Assembly: GCA_014338005.1 (NCBI GenBank)
Contig: QUBZ01000003.1
Span: 1-64,000, forward strand
DNA from: Chloroflexota bacterium
GTDB lineage: Bacteria > Chloroflexota > Anaerolineae > Aggregatilineales > Phototrophicaceae
DNA length: 64,000 nucleotides
Direction: 5' to 3'
The translations under genes and the position numbers were made by a program. This document shows, one piece after another, positions 32,897 to 42,061 of this stretch (the first letter of the stretch is position 1; each line of letters starts with the position of its first letter). The notes under the pieces are model-generated. The model saw nothing but the letters and a program-made list of their open reading frames with translations, was not told the DNA's origin and did not search any database.

Positions 32897-34590
32897 CCGC
32901 AGTAACAGGACAATCGAAGGCACATCCGGCGCGGCCCTGGGTTGTGCTGGCGCTGATCTGCGTGCCGGTGTTCATCGGGTCGCTGGATTTAACGATTGTT
33001 TCGGCCTTCCTGCCGGAAATTATCGTCGGGTTGGGGCTGCCGCTGCAAACCTCGCTGGACGATTCGGCCTGGATTGTGAGCGGGTATCTGCTGGCATATG
33101 CCGTCAGCATGACGTTCATGGGGCGCATCAGCGACCTGCTGGGGCGGCGCTGGGTGTACGTGGCCTGCCTGCTGATTTTTATCATCGGCTCGGTGCTGGT
33201 GGCGACGGCGCACCTGGGACCGACCGATGCGCTGTATACGATTTTTCGCCGCCTGGGGCAGCGTCCCGACCGGGAGAGCGTGACTCTGCTGGCGATCATC
33301 CTGGGGCGCGTGGTGCAGGCGTTTGGCGCGGGCGCGCTGGTTCCCGTCAGTCTGGCGCTGGTGGGTGACCTGTTCCCGGCGGCGCGGCGGGCGCAGCCTT
33401 TGGGCGTGATCGGCGCGGTGGATACGCTGGGCTGGGTGCTGGGCCACCTGTACGGCGGCATACTGGTGAACTTTTTCGCCGCTCACCGGGACGGTTTCCG
33501 CCAGCTTCTCGACAGCCTGGGTTTAAGCTACTGGCCGTCCCCAGACTGGCGCACGCTGTTCTGGATCAACGTGCCGGTGACGCTGGCGGCGCTGGCGCTG
33601 GCGCTGTGGGCGCTGCGCCGCGTGCCGATGCACCGCGCCGCCGGGCGCTTCGACTGGGCCGGGGCGCTGCTCATCACCGGGGCGCTGGTGGGGCTGATCG
33701 TCGGGCTGGGCGCGAACATCGAAGTTTCCAGCACAACGGCCACTTTCCAGGAATTGACACGCATCCCGTCCTATGCCGGGCCGGTGCTGCTGCTGGCGCT
33801 GGCGCTGTTCGTCGGTTTTATATGGGTGGAACGGCGGGTGAAAAACCCGCTCATCGAACCGACTTTGTTCCGCCGCCGCAATTTATCCGCCGGGGCGCTG
33901 GTGAACCTGTGCGTCGGCTTCGGCCTGATGATCGGCCTGGTGAGCGTGCCGATTCTGGTCAACATTCGTATTGAGGACGCATCTAAACTATCCCAGGCGG
34001 CCTTGCAGGCCGGGGTGCTGCTGTCCGCGCTGACCGTACCGATGGCGCTGGCCGCCGTGCCGGGCGGCTGGTTGAGCGACCGCTTCGGCTACCAGAAAAC
34101 AACGGCGGCGGGGCTGGCGCTGGCGGGGCTGGGTTTCGCGCTTATGTGGCAGACCTGGCGGATTGATCTGCCGGATGCCATCATCGCGCTGGAAATGCTG
34201 CTGGTGGGCGTCGGCCTGGGGCTGACCTTTTCCCCCATCAGCGCCGCCGTCATCAATTCCGCCGACGACGATCACCGGGGCGTGGCCTCGGCGCTGGTCA
34301 TCATCCTGCGGCTGGTCGGCATGACGGTGGCGGTCGCCTCGCTGACCAGCCTGGCCTTACAGCGCATATCGCAGCTGGCGGCTACCGAACTGGGGTCGGC
34401 GGTGGCCGACCCGACTCAGTTCGTGGACGAGTACTCGCGGATCACGGTGCAGGTGCTTGGGGAAATGGGGCTGCTGGGGGCGGCGATCTGCGGGCTGGCG
34501 CTGGTGCCGGCGCTGCTGGGGCTGCGGCGCGAACATCCCGCGCCCCTGACCCAGACCGGCGAACACCGGGCGGTGACGCCGGGCGACTGA
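32893..34590 (+). CDS. P55-like MFS transporter coupled to the LprG-like lipoprotein
   Basis: A 565-residue DHA2-type MFS protein with about 14 helices. Several blocks resemble mycobacterial P55 (Rv1410c): LGLPLQTSLDDSAWIVSGYL, DWRTLFWINVPVTL, and GLGLTFSPISAAVINSADDD followed by HRGVASALVIILRLVGM. The predicted helices in the C-terminal half also match that protein, which works with LprG in lipid export. It overlaps the lipoprotein gene by four bases, so both are made together. Drug export instead of lipid export cannot be excluded. Confidence 0.85.
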   Translation: MTAVTGQSKAHPARPWVVLALICVPVFIGSLDLTIVSAFLPEIIVGLGLPLQTSLDDSAWIVSGYLLAYAVSMTFMGRISDLLGRRWVYVACLLIFIIGSVLVATAHLGPTDALYTIFRRLGQRPDRESVTLLAIILGRVVQAFGAGALVPVSLALVGDLFPAARRAQPLGVIGAVDTLGWVLGHLYGGILVNFFAAHRDGFRQLLDSLGLSYWPSPDWRTLFWINVPVTLAALALALWALRRVPMHRAAGRFDWAGALLITGALVGLIVGLGANIEVSSTTATFQELTRIPSYAGPVLLLALALFVGFIWVERRVKNPLIEPTLFRRRNLSAGALVNLCVGFGLMIGLVSVPILVNIRIEDASKLSQAALQAGVLLSALTVPMALAAVPGGWLSDRFGYQKTTAAGLALAGLGFALMWQTWRIDLPDAIIALEMLLVGVGLGLTFSPISAAVINSADDDHRGVASALVIILRLVGMTVAVASLTSLALQRISQLAATELGSAVADPTQFVDEYSRITVQVLGEMGLLGAAICGLALVPALLGLRREHPAPLTQTGEHRAVTPGD

Positions 34591-34725
34591 TACAGCTAAC
34601 AGGTGGCCGAAAAACTGCCGGCGATGAGCCGGATTTTATCGTGGTAGGGTTAATCTTCACCCTGCGCCAGGGTGATCGCCATCCATAATAACGGGGCTTG
34701 AACGTACCCGCCGCGCCTTTCCAGA

Positions 34726-35421
34726 TCAGCCGCAGGTGACGCTGTAACCGAGCGCCCGCAGGATGTCCCAGATGAGCGGCAGCCGGTCCCACAGGCACAA
34801 CTGGTCTACCAGGAATGCGCCGGCCAGCGTGCCGCAGCAGCACAGCAGCGAAATCCCGGCGCAGCCGATCAATATCCAGCGGGCGGTGCTGCGCGGTTCT
34901 TCCTCGCGGACGGCGTAAGGGTCATATTCGTAACCGGGGCCGGGGGGCGCCTGCGGCGGCGTATACGCCGGCTGTTCGGGGGCGGGAGCATAACCGAAGG
35001 GCGACGGTGCGGGCTGCGAAACCGGGGGCTGCGGTGGCCGCGCCACCGGGGAAGCCGCCGTGGCCGGCATCTCCGGGCCGACATCGGCGGGCGGCGCGGC
35101 GGCGGCCTGCGCCCGCACCAGTTCGTATCCCAGGGTGACAGTTTCTCCCAGGCCGATCATGTCACCGTTGTTTAAGGGCTTGGCGCCCGTTAAACGCTGT
35201 CCGTTAACGAAAGTCCCATTCGTCGAACCCAAGTCTTCCAGCGTAAAACCGCCCGCGCCGCGCGTCAGGCGCATGTGGTGGCGGCTTACCTCCGGGTCGT
35301 TGATGGTGATGTCGTTGGTGATGTCACGACCGAGGGTAATGATGTCTTTGTTCAGCTCATAAACCTGGTTCGGCTGGGGGCCTCGGCGGACGACCAGACG
35401 AAAACGCTCGTTGGCCTGCAT
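34726..35421 (-). CDS. FHA-domain membrane protein
   Basis: The 231-residue protein has an N-terminal FHA domain (ITLGRDITNDITI, VSRHHMRLTRG, DLGSTNGTFVNG), a Pro-rich linker and a single C-terminal helix (LIGCAGISLLCCCGTLAGAF) that anchors it in the membrane. The domain binds phosphothreonine, implying a Ser/Thr kinase elsewhere in the genome. The ATG at 35421 follows GGGAGG 6-8 bases away. It may tether phosphorylated proteins to the membrane. It lies next to the Clp_N protein gene on the same strand, 74 bases downstream. Confidence 0.85.
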   Translation of the reverse strand: MQANERFRLVVRRGPQPNQVYELNKDIITLGRDITNDITINDPEVSRHHMRLTRGAGGFTLEDLGSTNGTFVNGQRLTGAKPLNNGDMIGLGETVTLGYELVRAQAAAAPPADVGPEMPATAASPVARPPQPPVSQPAPSPFGYAPAPEQPAYTPPQAPPGPGYEYDPYAVREEEPRSTARWILIGCAGISLLCCCGTLAGAFLVDQLCLWDRLPLIWDILRALGYSVTCG

Positions 35422-35495
35422 ACAGGCGTCCTCCCTTCAGCGATGCGATATTGGGGTAATTATAACAACGTTAAGCAAAAGCCAGCAAGCGGTCT

Positions 35496-36407
35496 TTAAT
35501 CGCTGGACGGCGGCGCGATTTCCTGGCTGCTGGCGAGGCGGCGCAGGTCATCCGGGTTGAGGCCGTAGCGCCGCAGCAGCGCGCCCCCGGTTTCGTCGGC
35601 GGCCAGGGTCAGCAGCAGGTGTTCGGTGCCGGTGTAATGGCTGCCCAGGTTCTGCGCCTGGTCGAGCGCCCGGTTGAGGATGTCCTCCAGGCTGGCGAGC
35701 AGGGCGGTATCGCCGCTTTCCAGCTCCCGGCGCAGGCGGGTTTCGTCCAGGCCGGCGGCGCGCAGCAGGGCGGAAATCGGGCTGCGCTCCTCCAGCAGCA
35801 GCACCAGCAGCAGATGTCCCTGGCCGACGGTGGGATGGTCGAGCGTGACGGCCAGCTGTTCGGCGGCGTTGATGACACGCCGCGACAGTTCGCTGAGGCG
35901 GGCGTTGCGTTTGGCGAGGTGCAGGTCTGGCTCGGTAAAACCGTCGCTTAGGGCGCGGCGGACGTGGCGTCGAAGCAGCTCCGGCGGCACGTCCAGGTGG
36001 CGCAGCAGGGCGCGGGCGTTGCCCACGTTCATGCGGGTGATACCCAGCAGCAGGTGGCCGGTGCCGATGTAATGGTGGCCGAGCCAGCTGGATTCGTCGG
36101 CGGCCAGCGCCAGGGCGATATTCAACTCGTCGGCGTTGGGGATGTCCGGCGGGAGCGATTCGACGCTGGGCGTGAGCGTTTTCAAAACCTGCTCAATGAT
36201 GTCGGCGGTCAGGTTCAGCTCCTCCATCACCTGGCAGCCCAGGCTGCCCCTGGTGAGGATCACCCCGGCCAGCAGGTGGCCGGTATCGGCAAGCGGATGG
36301 CGCAAACGGCTGACCACCAGCGCCGTATGCGTCAGGGCGCGGCGGGCATGGTGGCTGTAACGGGTATAACTTGGCACTAAGGTTCTCACCGGACGATGAC
36401 CTGGCAC
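35496..36407 (-). CDS. Protein with two tandem Clp_N modules and no ATPase
   Basis: The 303-residue protein is built of Clp N-terminal repeats: HHARRALTHTALVVSRLRHP, a block with HHYIGTGHLLLGITRM and another with HYTGTEHLLLTLA, plus PTVGQGHLLLVLLLEE. These are the adaptor- or substrate-binding modules of ClpC/ClpA, here without Walker ATPase modules. It may act as an adaptor or decoy for ClpC. The GTG at 36407 is uncertain; GTG at 36389 or 36377 is also in frame. The upstream gap contains no clear promoter. Confidence 0.8.
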   Translation of the reverse strand: MPGHRPVRTLVPSYTRYSHHARRALTHTALVVSRLRHPLADTGHLLAGVILTRGSLGCQVMEELNLTADIIEQVLKTLTPSVESLPPDIPNADELNIALALAADESSWLGHHYIGTGHLLLGITRMNVGNARALLRHLDVPPELLRRHVRRALSDGFTEPDLHLAKRNARLSELSRRVINAAEQLAVTLDHPTVGQGHLLLVLLLEERSPISALLRAAGLDETRLRRELESGDTALLASLEDILNRALDQAQNLGSHYTGTEHLLLTLAADETGGALLRRYGLNPDDLRRLASSQEIAPPSSD

Positions 36408-36545
36408 GTTTCGGCTGACCTGTATTTATTATAGTGCCGCTTGTCTACGCCCTGCAAACCCCATCTTGTCCTGGTTGTGAACCGGCGCAGGTTGGGAGTA
36501 AACTGAACAGCGTACCCGGTCGAAAAAACCTTGAGGAGCAGCAGC

Positions 36546-36893
36546 ATGGAAACGGTGAAAGTTTTCGAGATCAAGGAATACATGATTATCTGGCGGCAGT
36601 TGGAACTGATGAACTTTGGCGGCGTGACGGTGCGGGTGCGCGCCATCGTGCGCTGCACGGGGGGCGAGTACACGATGGACGTGTATTTTGTGGACGACGA
36701 CAGCGCCGTGCCGGAGCCGATGTACGATATAGCCGAAAAAAAGGGCTATCTGTTCCTCAACATTCGGGACATTCTGGCCTTTACCGACATGCTGCGGAAC
36801 GAGCGCCCGGTATACGGCCACCTGCGCGGCGACCGCCCGGACTGGATGAGCGTTTCGACGGCCAAAGAGCCGGTCGGCGAAGGCGAGGGATAA
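36546..36893 (+). CDS. Small protein of unknown function
   Basis: The 115-residue protein has balanced composition, with FEIKEYMIIWRQLELMNFGG, VRAIVRCTGGEYTMDVYFVD and PVYGHLRGDRPDWMS. I recognise no family, signal peptide or membrane segment. AGGAG lies 8 bases before the ATG at 36546, a strong sign of a real gene. It is divergent from the Clp_N gene and converges on the epimerase gene. Confidence 0.65.
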   Translation: METVKVFEIKEYMIIWRQLELMNFGGVTVRVRAIVRCTGGEYTMDVYFVDDDSAVPEPMYDIAEKKGYLFLNIRDILAFTDMLRNERPVYGHLRGDRPDWMSVSTAKEPVGEGEG

Positions 36894-36924
36894 GCCGTTA
36901 TCGGCCTGCGGCGAGGGCGCGGCC

Positions 36925-37905
36925 TCATACATACCCGCGCGCCTGATACCAGCGGTAGGTATCTTCCACGCTCTGCCGCATCGTCACCTGGGGCTGACCA
37001 AGTTCGCCCCAGGCTTTGCTGAAATCAAAATAAATGAAGCGCCCGCCCAGGCGCACCTGGTTGCTGTCCACCGGCGTCTGGATGCCCAGGCGGCGCGCCA
37101 GATCAATCGCGGCGGCGACCGGCGGCAGCGCCCAATCCGGCGTCGGGAAAAACGGCCTGCGCGCGCCGACCACCTCCGCGATCAAAGCGTACCAGTCGCG
37201 GTGGGGCAGATTGGCCGCCCCCAGCAGATACCGCTCTCCGCTGCGCCCGCGTTCGGCGGCTGCCAGGTGCATCCGCGCCACGTCGCGCACGTCCACGACG
37301 CTGATGCCGCCGGAGGTGACCGGAACCAGCGGGCCGAATTTTTTCACCTGCGTGATATACGAACCGGAGATCATGTTCAGGTCGCCCGGCCCCAACACGA
37401 TGACCGGGTTGACAATGACGGCATCCAGCCCGGCGGCTGCGGCTTCCCGAACCACCTGCTCCGCCAGCACCTTGCTGTAGCCGTAGGGGAAACGTTCCGG
37501 CGGCAGATTAAACGGCTCGCTCTCATCGGCGGGCCTGCCGTCGTCGCGGGGGCCGACCGCTGCCGCGCTGCTGGTGAACACCACACGCCGGACGCCTGCC
37601 GAGCGGGCGGCTTCCAGCACCAGCCGCGTGCCGTCCACATTGGCCTTAAACAGCCGCGCTGTGTCCGCCCGCCAGTAGTCGGCGACGGCGGCCACATGGA
37701 AAACCCAGTCGCAGCCCGCGCAGGCCGCCCGCAGCGAGTCCGCATCCAATATATCCCCCAATGCCGACTCGAACGGCAGACCGTCCAGCGCGTCCAGGCG
37801 CGAGGTGGGGCGGTGCAGGACGCGGACAGTATGGCCCGCCGCCGCCAGCGCCCGCGCCACATGCGAGCCGACAAAACCCGTGCCGCCGGTGATGAGTGCT
37901 TTCAC
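36925..37905 (-). CDS. NAD-dependent epimerase/dehydratase, HpnA-like
   Basis: A 326-residue extended short-chain dehydrogenase. The NAD(P) motif GGTGFVGSHVARAL opens the protein, ACDWVFHVAAVADYW-like residues follow, and the catalytic YGYSKVLAEQVV provides Tyr and Lys. FTSSAAAVGP supplies the Ser-containing strand. Sequence style fits the group of dihydroflavonol-reductase-like epimerases that includes hopanoid-associated HpnA. No hpn gene is adjacent, so that role is only a possibility. It lies 81 bases downstream of the GH5 gene on the same strand. Confidence 0.85.
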   Translation of the reverse strand: MKALITGGTGFVGSHVARALAAAGHTVRVLHRPTSRLDALDGLPFESALGDILDADSLRAACAGCDWVFHVAAVADYWRADTARLFKANVDGTRLVLEAARSAGVRRVVFTSSAAAVGPRDDGRPADESEPFNLPPERFPYGYSKVLAEQVVREAAAAGLDAVIVNPVIVLGPGDLNMISGSYITQVKKFGPLVPVTSGGISVVDVRDVARMHLAAAERGRSGERYLLGAANLPHRDWYALIAEVVGARRPFFPTPDWALPPVAAAIDLARRLGIQTPVDSNQVRLGGRFIYFDFSKAWGELGQPQVTMRQSVEDTYRWYQARGYV

Positions 37906-37986
37906 GATGTTGTCCTCCGGGTGTCCAGCCGCGCCGATTGTAACCCGCGCCGGCGGCCTTTGGCAGGGGTGAAGGCGCGCTAATAC

Positions 37987-39873
37987 TTACGTCGGGCGCA
38001 CGCGGACGGCGCAGACCTCCCCGCCGGCGGCTTCCACCAGCAGCGTGCTGCTGCCGGTGTCCAGCCGGTAGCTGCCGCCGCCGACCTCAACCGTAAAACC
38101 GCCGGGGTACTGGTAATCCGGCACGAATATTTCGGTCGGCGCGCTCACCGCCGGGTCAGGGCGGAAGTCCAGCTCAAAAACGCGGCTGTCCAGGTCAAAA
38201 CACATCCGCAGCGGCTGGCCGGCGATTTTGCGGGCATAGGGCCGCACGACAGCCGCCAGCCCGCGCCCGCCGGAATGGATGTTCTCGCGCCAGTCGTGAT
38301 CCTGCTGGTCGCGGCTGAAGATCGAAAGGTCTTCGTCGTTCCACAGGTCGCCGCGCGCGTTGGTATTGTCCGGGGTGTAGTTCCAGATAGTGCAGCTTAA
38401 CAGATTGGCGTCCATCGCGTCGTAGTATAAATCAAGCGCCTGGACATGGGTGGAAAAATCGCCGCTGCGGTAGGCGCTTTTATCGTCCAGGTCGAACGGC
38501 AGGCCGAACTCGCCGATCAGCGTAGGGATACCCTGGCCGCCGCGCTGTTCGTCGCCGCCCTGCTTCTGGCGGCGAATCTGCTCCACGAACGACTGTGCCA
38601 CCGCCTCCGCGCCCGTGATGGCCTGGCCGGTGTTAAAGTCTACCGTAAATTCGGGATTGAACTGCTTCAAAACCAGCGTGATGCCATCGTACCAGTGGGC
38701 GGCGTTGACCGCTCCGGGCGGGTCGCCGGCGTCCCAGCGGGGATGCTCACCGTCCGGCACGCCTTCCAGGAACAGCAGCGTATCCGGGACGATTTGGCGG
38801 ATTTCGGTGATGAAGCGCACGATGAAGGGTTTGATGTAATCGTTCGCTAGGCTGATGAGCGAGCCATCCGGCTTGCGGGCGAAATGATGCGGGCGCAGCA
38901 GGCGCGGCTGGCCGCCCTCGTCCGTCCAGACGCCGTTTTGTTTCCACACGCATTCAAAACCATCCCGCCACAGCGACAGGCCGTCCGGGTTGATGACCGT
39001 CTGGCCGGAAACCTGCGCGCCGGTGAAACCCAGTTCGTACACGTCCACCGTCTGCGGATAACCCGCGCCGGCCAGCATGGCCTGGAAAGGCGTGGGCGAC
39101 GCGCCCATCCTCAGCAGCCCCTCAGGCAGGCCGGCGGCATCCGGCGTGCCGATGTATCCGCCGCTCGGCTCGTTGAGCGAGTCGTAGCCGACCACATTCG
39201 GCAGCCCTTTCAGGCGTTCCGCCACCTGTTTGATGGCATTGATATAGTGGCTTTGCAGGTATTCCTGAACCGGCAGGCCGTCTATGCGGGTGGCGGGCGC
39301 GAAGTCATCCCCGCCGAAAAAGAGCGTGAACAGGGTGGCCGCGCCCAGTTTGGTATAGTTGGTGGGCCAGATCATACGCGGGAAGGGGTCGCCGTGCGTG
39401 GCGTGGCTGATGGCCGCGCCGACCCGGTGCAGGCGGCTGATGTCCATGCCGACCGCTTCCAGCGTCCAGCCGGGCGCGCCGTCGCCGCCCGTCCAGCGTG
39501 ACCAGACATCCTGGTGCGGGTCAATAAACACGGCGATGTCGTATTCCGCCGCCTTTTTGACGACGGCGTACAGGTAATCGAGATAGGCTTCGTCGTACTG
39601 TCCCGGCCCGGCGTGTTCGATGGCTTCCCAGGTGGTCAGCAGGCGCAGGAAGGTCATGCCCCAGGCGCGCAGGCGTGACAGGTGTTCATCGGCTTCATCC
39701 AGCGGGAAGGGCCGCCCGACGAAAGAAACGTTACGATGTTCAAAAAAGCCCTCCAGCCGGTAGGTCGCGCCGTCCGGCGAGAAGGGGACTTTACAACTGC
39801 CGCTCAGGTTCGCGCCGCGCAGGATGAGCATGCGCCCTTCGGCATCTTTAAACCAGTTACGGTCGGTGTGCAT
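37987..39873 (-). CDS. Glycoside hydrolase family 5, endoglycoceramidase/steryl-glucosidase-like
   Basis: A 628-residue TIM-barrel glycosidase. It begins with MLILRGANLSGSCKVPFSPD, then FLRLLTTWEAIEHAG, the acid/base Glu in DSLNEPSGGY and the nucleophile Glu in LIGEFGLPFD. A C-terminal beta-domain of about 100 residues follows. Those sites and the opening GANLSGSCK match GH5 enzymes that cleave glucosylceramide or sterol glucosides. There is no signal peptide, so it should act inside the cell on membrane lipids. The ATG at 39873 follows CAAGGAG at good spacing. Confidence 0.82.
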   Translation of the reverse strand: MHTDRNWFKDAEGRMLILRGANLSGSCKVPFSPDGATYRLEGFFEHRNVSFVGRPFPLDEADEHLSRLRAWGMTFLRLLTTWEAIEHAGPGQYDEAYLDYLYAVVKKAAEYDIAVFIDPHQDVWSRWTGGDGAPGWTLEAVGMDISRLHRVGAAISHATHGDPFPRMIWPTNYTKLGAATLFTLFFGGDDFAPATRIDGLPVQEYLQSHYINAIKQVAERLKGLPNVVGYDSLNEPSGGYIGTPDAAGLPEGLLRMGASPTPFQAMLAGAGYPQTVDVYELGFTGAQVSGQTVINPDGLSLWRDGFECVWKQNGVWTDEGGQPRLLRPHHFARKPDGSLISLANDYIKPFIVRFITEIRQIVPDTLLFLEGVPDGEHPRWDAGDPPGAVNAAHWYDGITLVLKQFNPEFTVDFNTGQAITGAEAVAQSFVEQIRRQKQGGDEQRGGQGIPTLIGEFGLPFDLDDKSAYRSGDFSTHVQALDLYYDAMDANLLSCTIWNYTPDNTNARGDLWNDEDLSIFSRDQQDHDWRENIHSGGRGLAAVVRPYARKIAGQPLRMCFDLDSRVFELDFRPDPAVSAPTEIFVPDYQYPGGFTVEVGGGSYRLDTGSSTLLVEAAGGEVCAVRVRPT

Positions 39874-39926
39874 AAAAAACGAACTCCTTGCAGGTAATTA
39901 TGTAATTATCAAAAAATCGTCGGAAC

Positions 39927-40403
39927 TCACGGCTGCCCCATCGTCGCCCGCGACTTAACGCGGACGGCCACCACCTCGCCGCGCGCGCACTCGTCCGGGC
40001 CGGCGAAAACCGATACGGCCACGAGCGCCTTTTTGGGCGTGATTTCGGTCACGCGGGCGCGCAAGACCAGTTCCACGCCCAGCGGCGTCGGGCGCAGGTA
40101 AAAAACGTTCAGATTGCCGGTCACGTAGGTGATTTCCGGCAGGCTGCCGGGCGGGCGGCCTTCGGCATGGTAGGTGGCGGCGATGGCCGTCCCCATGCTG
40201 TGGCAGTCAATCAGGCTGGCGAGCAGGCCGCCGTAGACGAAGCCGGGGAAAGCGGCATGATACGGGCGCGGCGTAAAACGCGCGATACCTTCCTGCCCGT
40301 CCCAGAAGGTCTGGAGGTGCAGGCCGTGTTCGTTCAGCCGCCCGCAGCCGTAACAGATGGCGACTTCATCGGGGTAAAAATTCTGGATGGGCTGGTCGGT
40401 CAT
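39927..40403 (-). CDS. PaaI-type hotdog thioesterase
   Basis: The 158-residue protein has a single hotdog fold of the 4HBT/PaaI group. It opens with CYGCGRLNEHGLHLQTFWDG and HAAFPGFVYGGLLASLIDCH, where Gly-Gly and Asp/His near the start of the central helix are expected for catalysis. The C-terminal strand reads LRPTPLGVELVLRARV. Such enzymes hydrolyse acyl-CoA thioesters. Of two adjacent ATG codons (40406, 40403) I use 40403, since AAGG is five bases upstream. It lies just downstream of tRNA-Asn and its terminator. Confidence 0.85.
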   Translation of the reverse strand: MTDQPIQNFYPDEVAICYGCGRLNEHGLHLQTFWDGQEGIARFTPRPYHAAFPGFVYGGLLASLIDCHSMGTAIAATYHAEGRPPGSLPEITYVTGNLNVFYLRPTPLGVELVLRARVTEITPKKALVAVSVFAGPDECARGEVVAVRVKSRATMGQP

Positions 40404-40443
40404 CATCACCTTCTCGCCTGTGGGCCGTGCGGCATGATGATAA

Positions 40444-40470
40444 CGAAAACGCCCCGCGAGCGCGAGGCGT
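40444..40470 (-). terminator. Rho-independent terminator of tRNA-Asn
   Basis: On the minus strand, ACGCCTCGCG pairs with CGCGGGGCGT (one G-U pair), followed by TTTTCG. It lies 8 bases past the tRNA 3' end and upstream of the thioesterase start. Confidence 0.8.
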
Positions 40471-40477
40471 TGGTCTG

Positions 40478-40549
40478 CTCCACAGCCTGGATTCGAACCA
40501 GGAACCCATCGGTTAACAGCCGATTGCTCTGCCGTTGAGCTACTGTGGA
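40478..40549 (-). tRNA. tRNA-Asn (anticodon GUU)
   Basis: The 72-base transcript folds as a canonical tRNA: acceptor TCCACAG pairing with CTGTGGA, a D arm with AGCTC...GAGC, anticodon loop CTGTTAA giving GTT for Asn, and the T loop GGTTCGAATCC. The discriminator is G, as usual for tRNA-Asn, and CCA is not encoded. A near-consensus promoter precedes it and a strong terminator follows, so it is a free-standing unit. Confidence 0.96.
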
Positions 40550-40560
40550 AAGCGCCTTTG

Positions 40561-40589
40561 ATGTTAGCAAAACCGGGGCGGCATGTCAA
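40561..40589 (-). promoter_or_regulatory. Sigma-70-type promoter of tRNA-Asn
   Basis: On the minus strand, TTGACA (40589-40584), 17 bases and TAACAT (40566-40561) lie 11 bases before the tRNA 5' end. The -35 is perfect and the -10 matches at four of six positions. Confidence 0.85.
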
Positions 40590-40615
40590 GATCGTTCTTG
40601 CGCGCCGCCCGGCGG

Positions 40616-41380
40616 TTATTCCTCCGGGATGCCAAGCTGCTCGTCGGTTTTGCCAAAGCGCCGGGTGCGGCGGCTGTATTCCCAAATGGCTTCGAGAAGC
40701 TGCTCGCGGTCGAAGTCCGGCCAGCAGATGGGCGTGAAATAATACTCGGCATAAGCCGCCTGCCAGATCAGGAAGTTGCTGCCGCGAACCTCGCCGCTGG
40801 TGCGGATAATGAGGTCAGGGTCGGGCAGGCCGCTGGTATACATATGCTGGTTCAGCACCTCTTCGGTGATGCTGTCCGCCGGGATGCCGGCCCGCACCAC
40901 TTCGCGCACGGCCTGGATGATCTCGTCACGCCCGCCGTAGTTGAAAGCCACGTTGAGGATGAGGCGCTGGTTATCTTTGGTGTAGTCGCAGGCATCCTGG
41001 ATTTTCTTCCGCAAGGCCGGCGACAGCCGGTCGGTTTGGCCGATATGCCGGATGCGGACGCCGTTTTCGTGCAGTTCCTTTAGCTCGCGGTCAATCACCG
41101 TCTCCAGGATGGTGAGCAGCAGCCGCACCTCCAGCGGGGGACGCCGCCAATTTTCGGTAGAAAAGGCATAAATGGTCAGGATCGGCACGCCAAATTCGAC
41201 GCAGGCCTTGATGACCCGGCGCAGATTTTCCGTCCCCTGGCGATGCCCTTCGCTGCGGGGCAGGCCGCGCGCCTTCGCCCAGCGCCCATTGCCGTCCATG
41301 ATAATCCCGATATGCCGAGGCACGCGCTCCGGCAGCAGCGATTGCTTAATCGGTTCTTGCTCTCGAACAGCAGCGATCAT
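40616..41380 (-). CDS. uppS: Isoprenyl transferase (undecaprenyl diphosphate synthase)
   Basis: This 254-residue cis-prenyltransferase condenses isopentenyl diphosphate units onto farnesyl diphosphate to make the C55 carrier for cell-wall sugars. The signatures are [12 protein letters not shown] (catalytic Asp29), [21 protein letters not shown] and [18 protein letters not shown]. It lies about 100 bases downstream of frr on the same strand, a common pairing. pyrH and cdsA are not next to it here. Confidence 0.95.
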   Translation of the reverse strand: MIAAVREQEPIKQSLLPERVPRHIGIIMDGNGRWAKARGLPRSEGHRQGTENLRRVIKACVEFGVPILTIYAFSTENWRRPPLEVRLLLTILETVIDRELKELHENGVRIRHIGQTDRLSPALRKKIQDACDYTKDNQRLILNVAFNYGGRDEIIQAVREVVRAGIPADSITEEVLNQHMYTSGLPDPDLIIRTSGEVRGSNFLIWQAAYAEYYFTPICWPDFDREQLLEAIWEYSRRTRRFGKTDEQLGIPEE

Positions 41381-41483
41381 GAATTTGCCTCGCCTCTCCC
41401 AAACGTTTCTAAGCCCATTATCGCGCAGGACTCACCCATTTATAATACACAGCCGCCTCAATTATTCCTTAAAAAGCGCGCGC

Positions 41484-42041
41484 TTACACTTCCATGATCT
41501 CTTTTTCTTTGATCTTGCCCAGTTCTTCGATCTGGGCGATGAACTGGTCGGTGAGTTTTTGGATTTCTTCCTCGCCGCGTTTTTTATCGTCCTCGCTAAT
41601 CATACCCTCTTTTTCAAATTCCTTGAGGTCGTCATTGGCGCTGCGGCGGATGTTGCGGATGGCGACCCGCGCCTCCTCCATGCGCCGGCTGAGGAACTTC
41701 ACCAACTCCTGGCGGCGCTCCCGTGTCAGCGGCGGCATGTTTAGGCGGATAACCTCGCCGTCCACGTTGGGATTAACGCCGATATTGGCGGTCTGGATGG
41801 CTTTTTCGATGGATTTCACCGCGCTGCGGTCGTAAGGCCGGATTAAAATCTGCATGGCCTCCGGCGTGGAGATGGTGGCGAGCTGGCGAAGTTCGGTTTC
41901 CTGTCCATAATAGTCCACCGTCAGACGATCTACCAGCGCCGTGCTGGCGCGGCTGCCGCGAATGCCGAGCAAGTCCTGCTCAAAAACGCTGACGCTGGCT
42001 TTCATCTTGTGTTTGGCTTCGTTAATGATGTCGTTAATCAT
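41484..42041 (-). CDS. frr: Ribosome recycling factor
   Basis: The 185-residue protein separates ribosomal subunits after termination, with EF-G. It has the family length and landmarks: the N-terminal helix MINDIINEAKHKMKASV, the segment LGIRGSRASTALVDRLTVDY, the loop VNPNVDGEVIRLNMPPLTRERR and the C-terminal helix with IRNIRRSANDDLKE. The ATG at 42041 has AGAGGTGG a few bases upstream. uppS follows on the same strand; rlmB lies upstream with a repeat between. Confidence 0.96.
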   Translation of the reverse strand: MINDIINEAKHKMKASVSVFEQDLLGIRGSRASTALVDRLTVDYYGQETELRQLATISTPEAMQILIRPYDRSAVKSIEKAIQTANIGVNPNVDGEVIRLNMPPLTRERRQELVKFLSRRMEEARVAIRNIRRSANDDLKEFEKEGMISEDDKKRGEEEIQKLTDQFIAQIEELGKIKEKEIMEV

Positions 42042-42061
42042 GGTTGCTCCACCTCTCTAAA

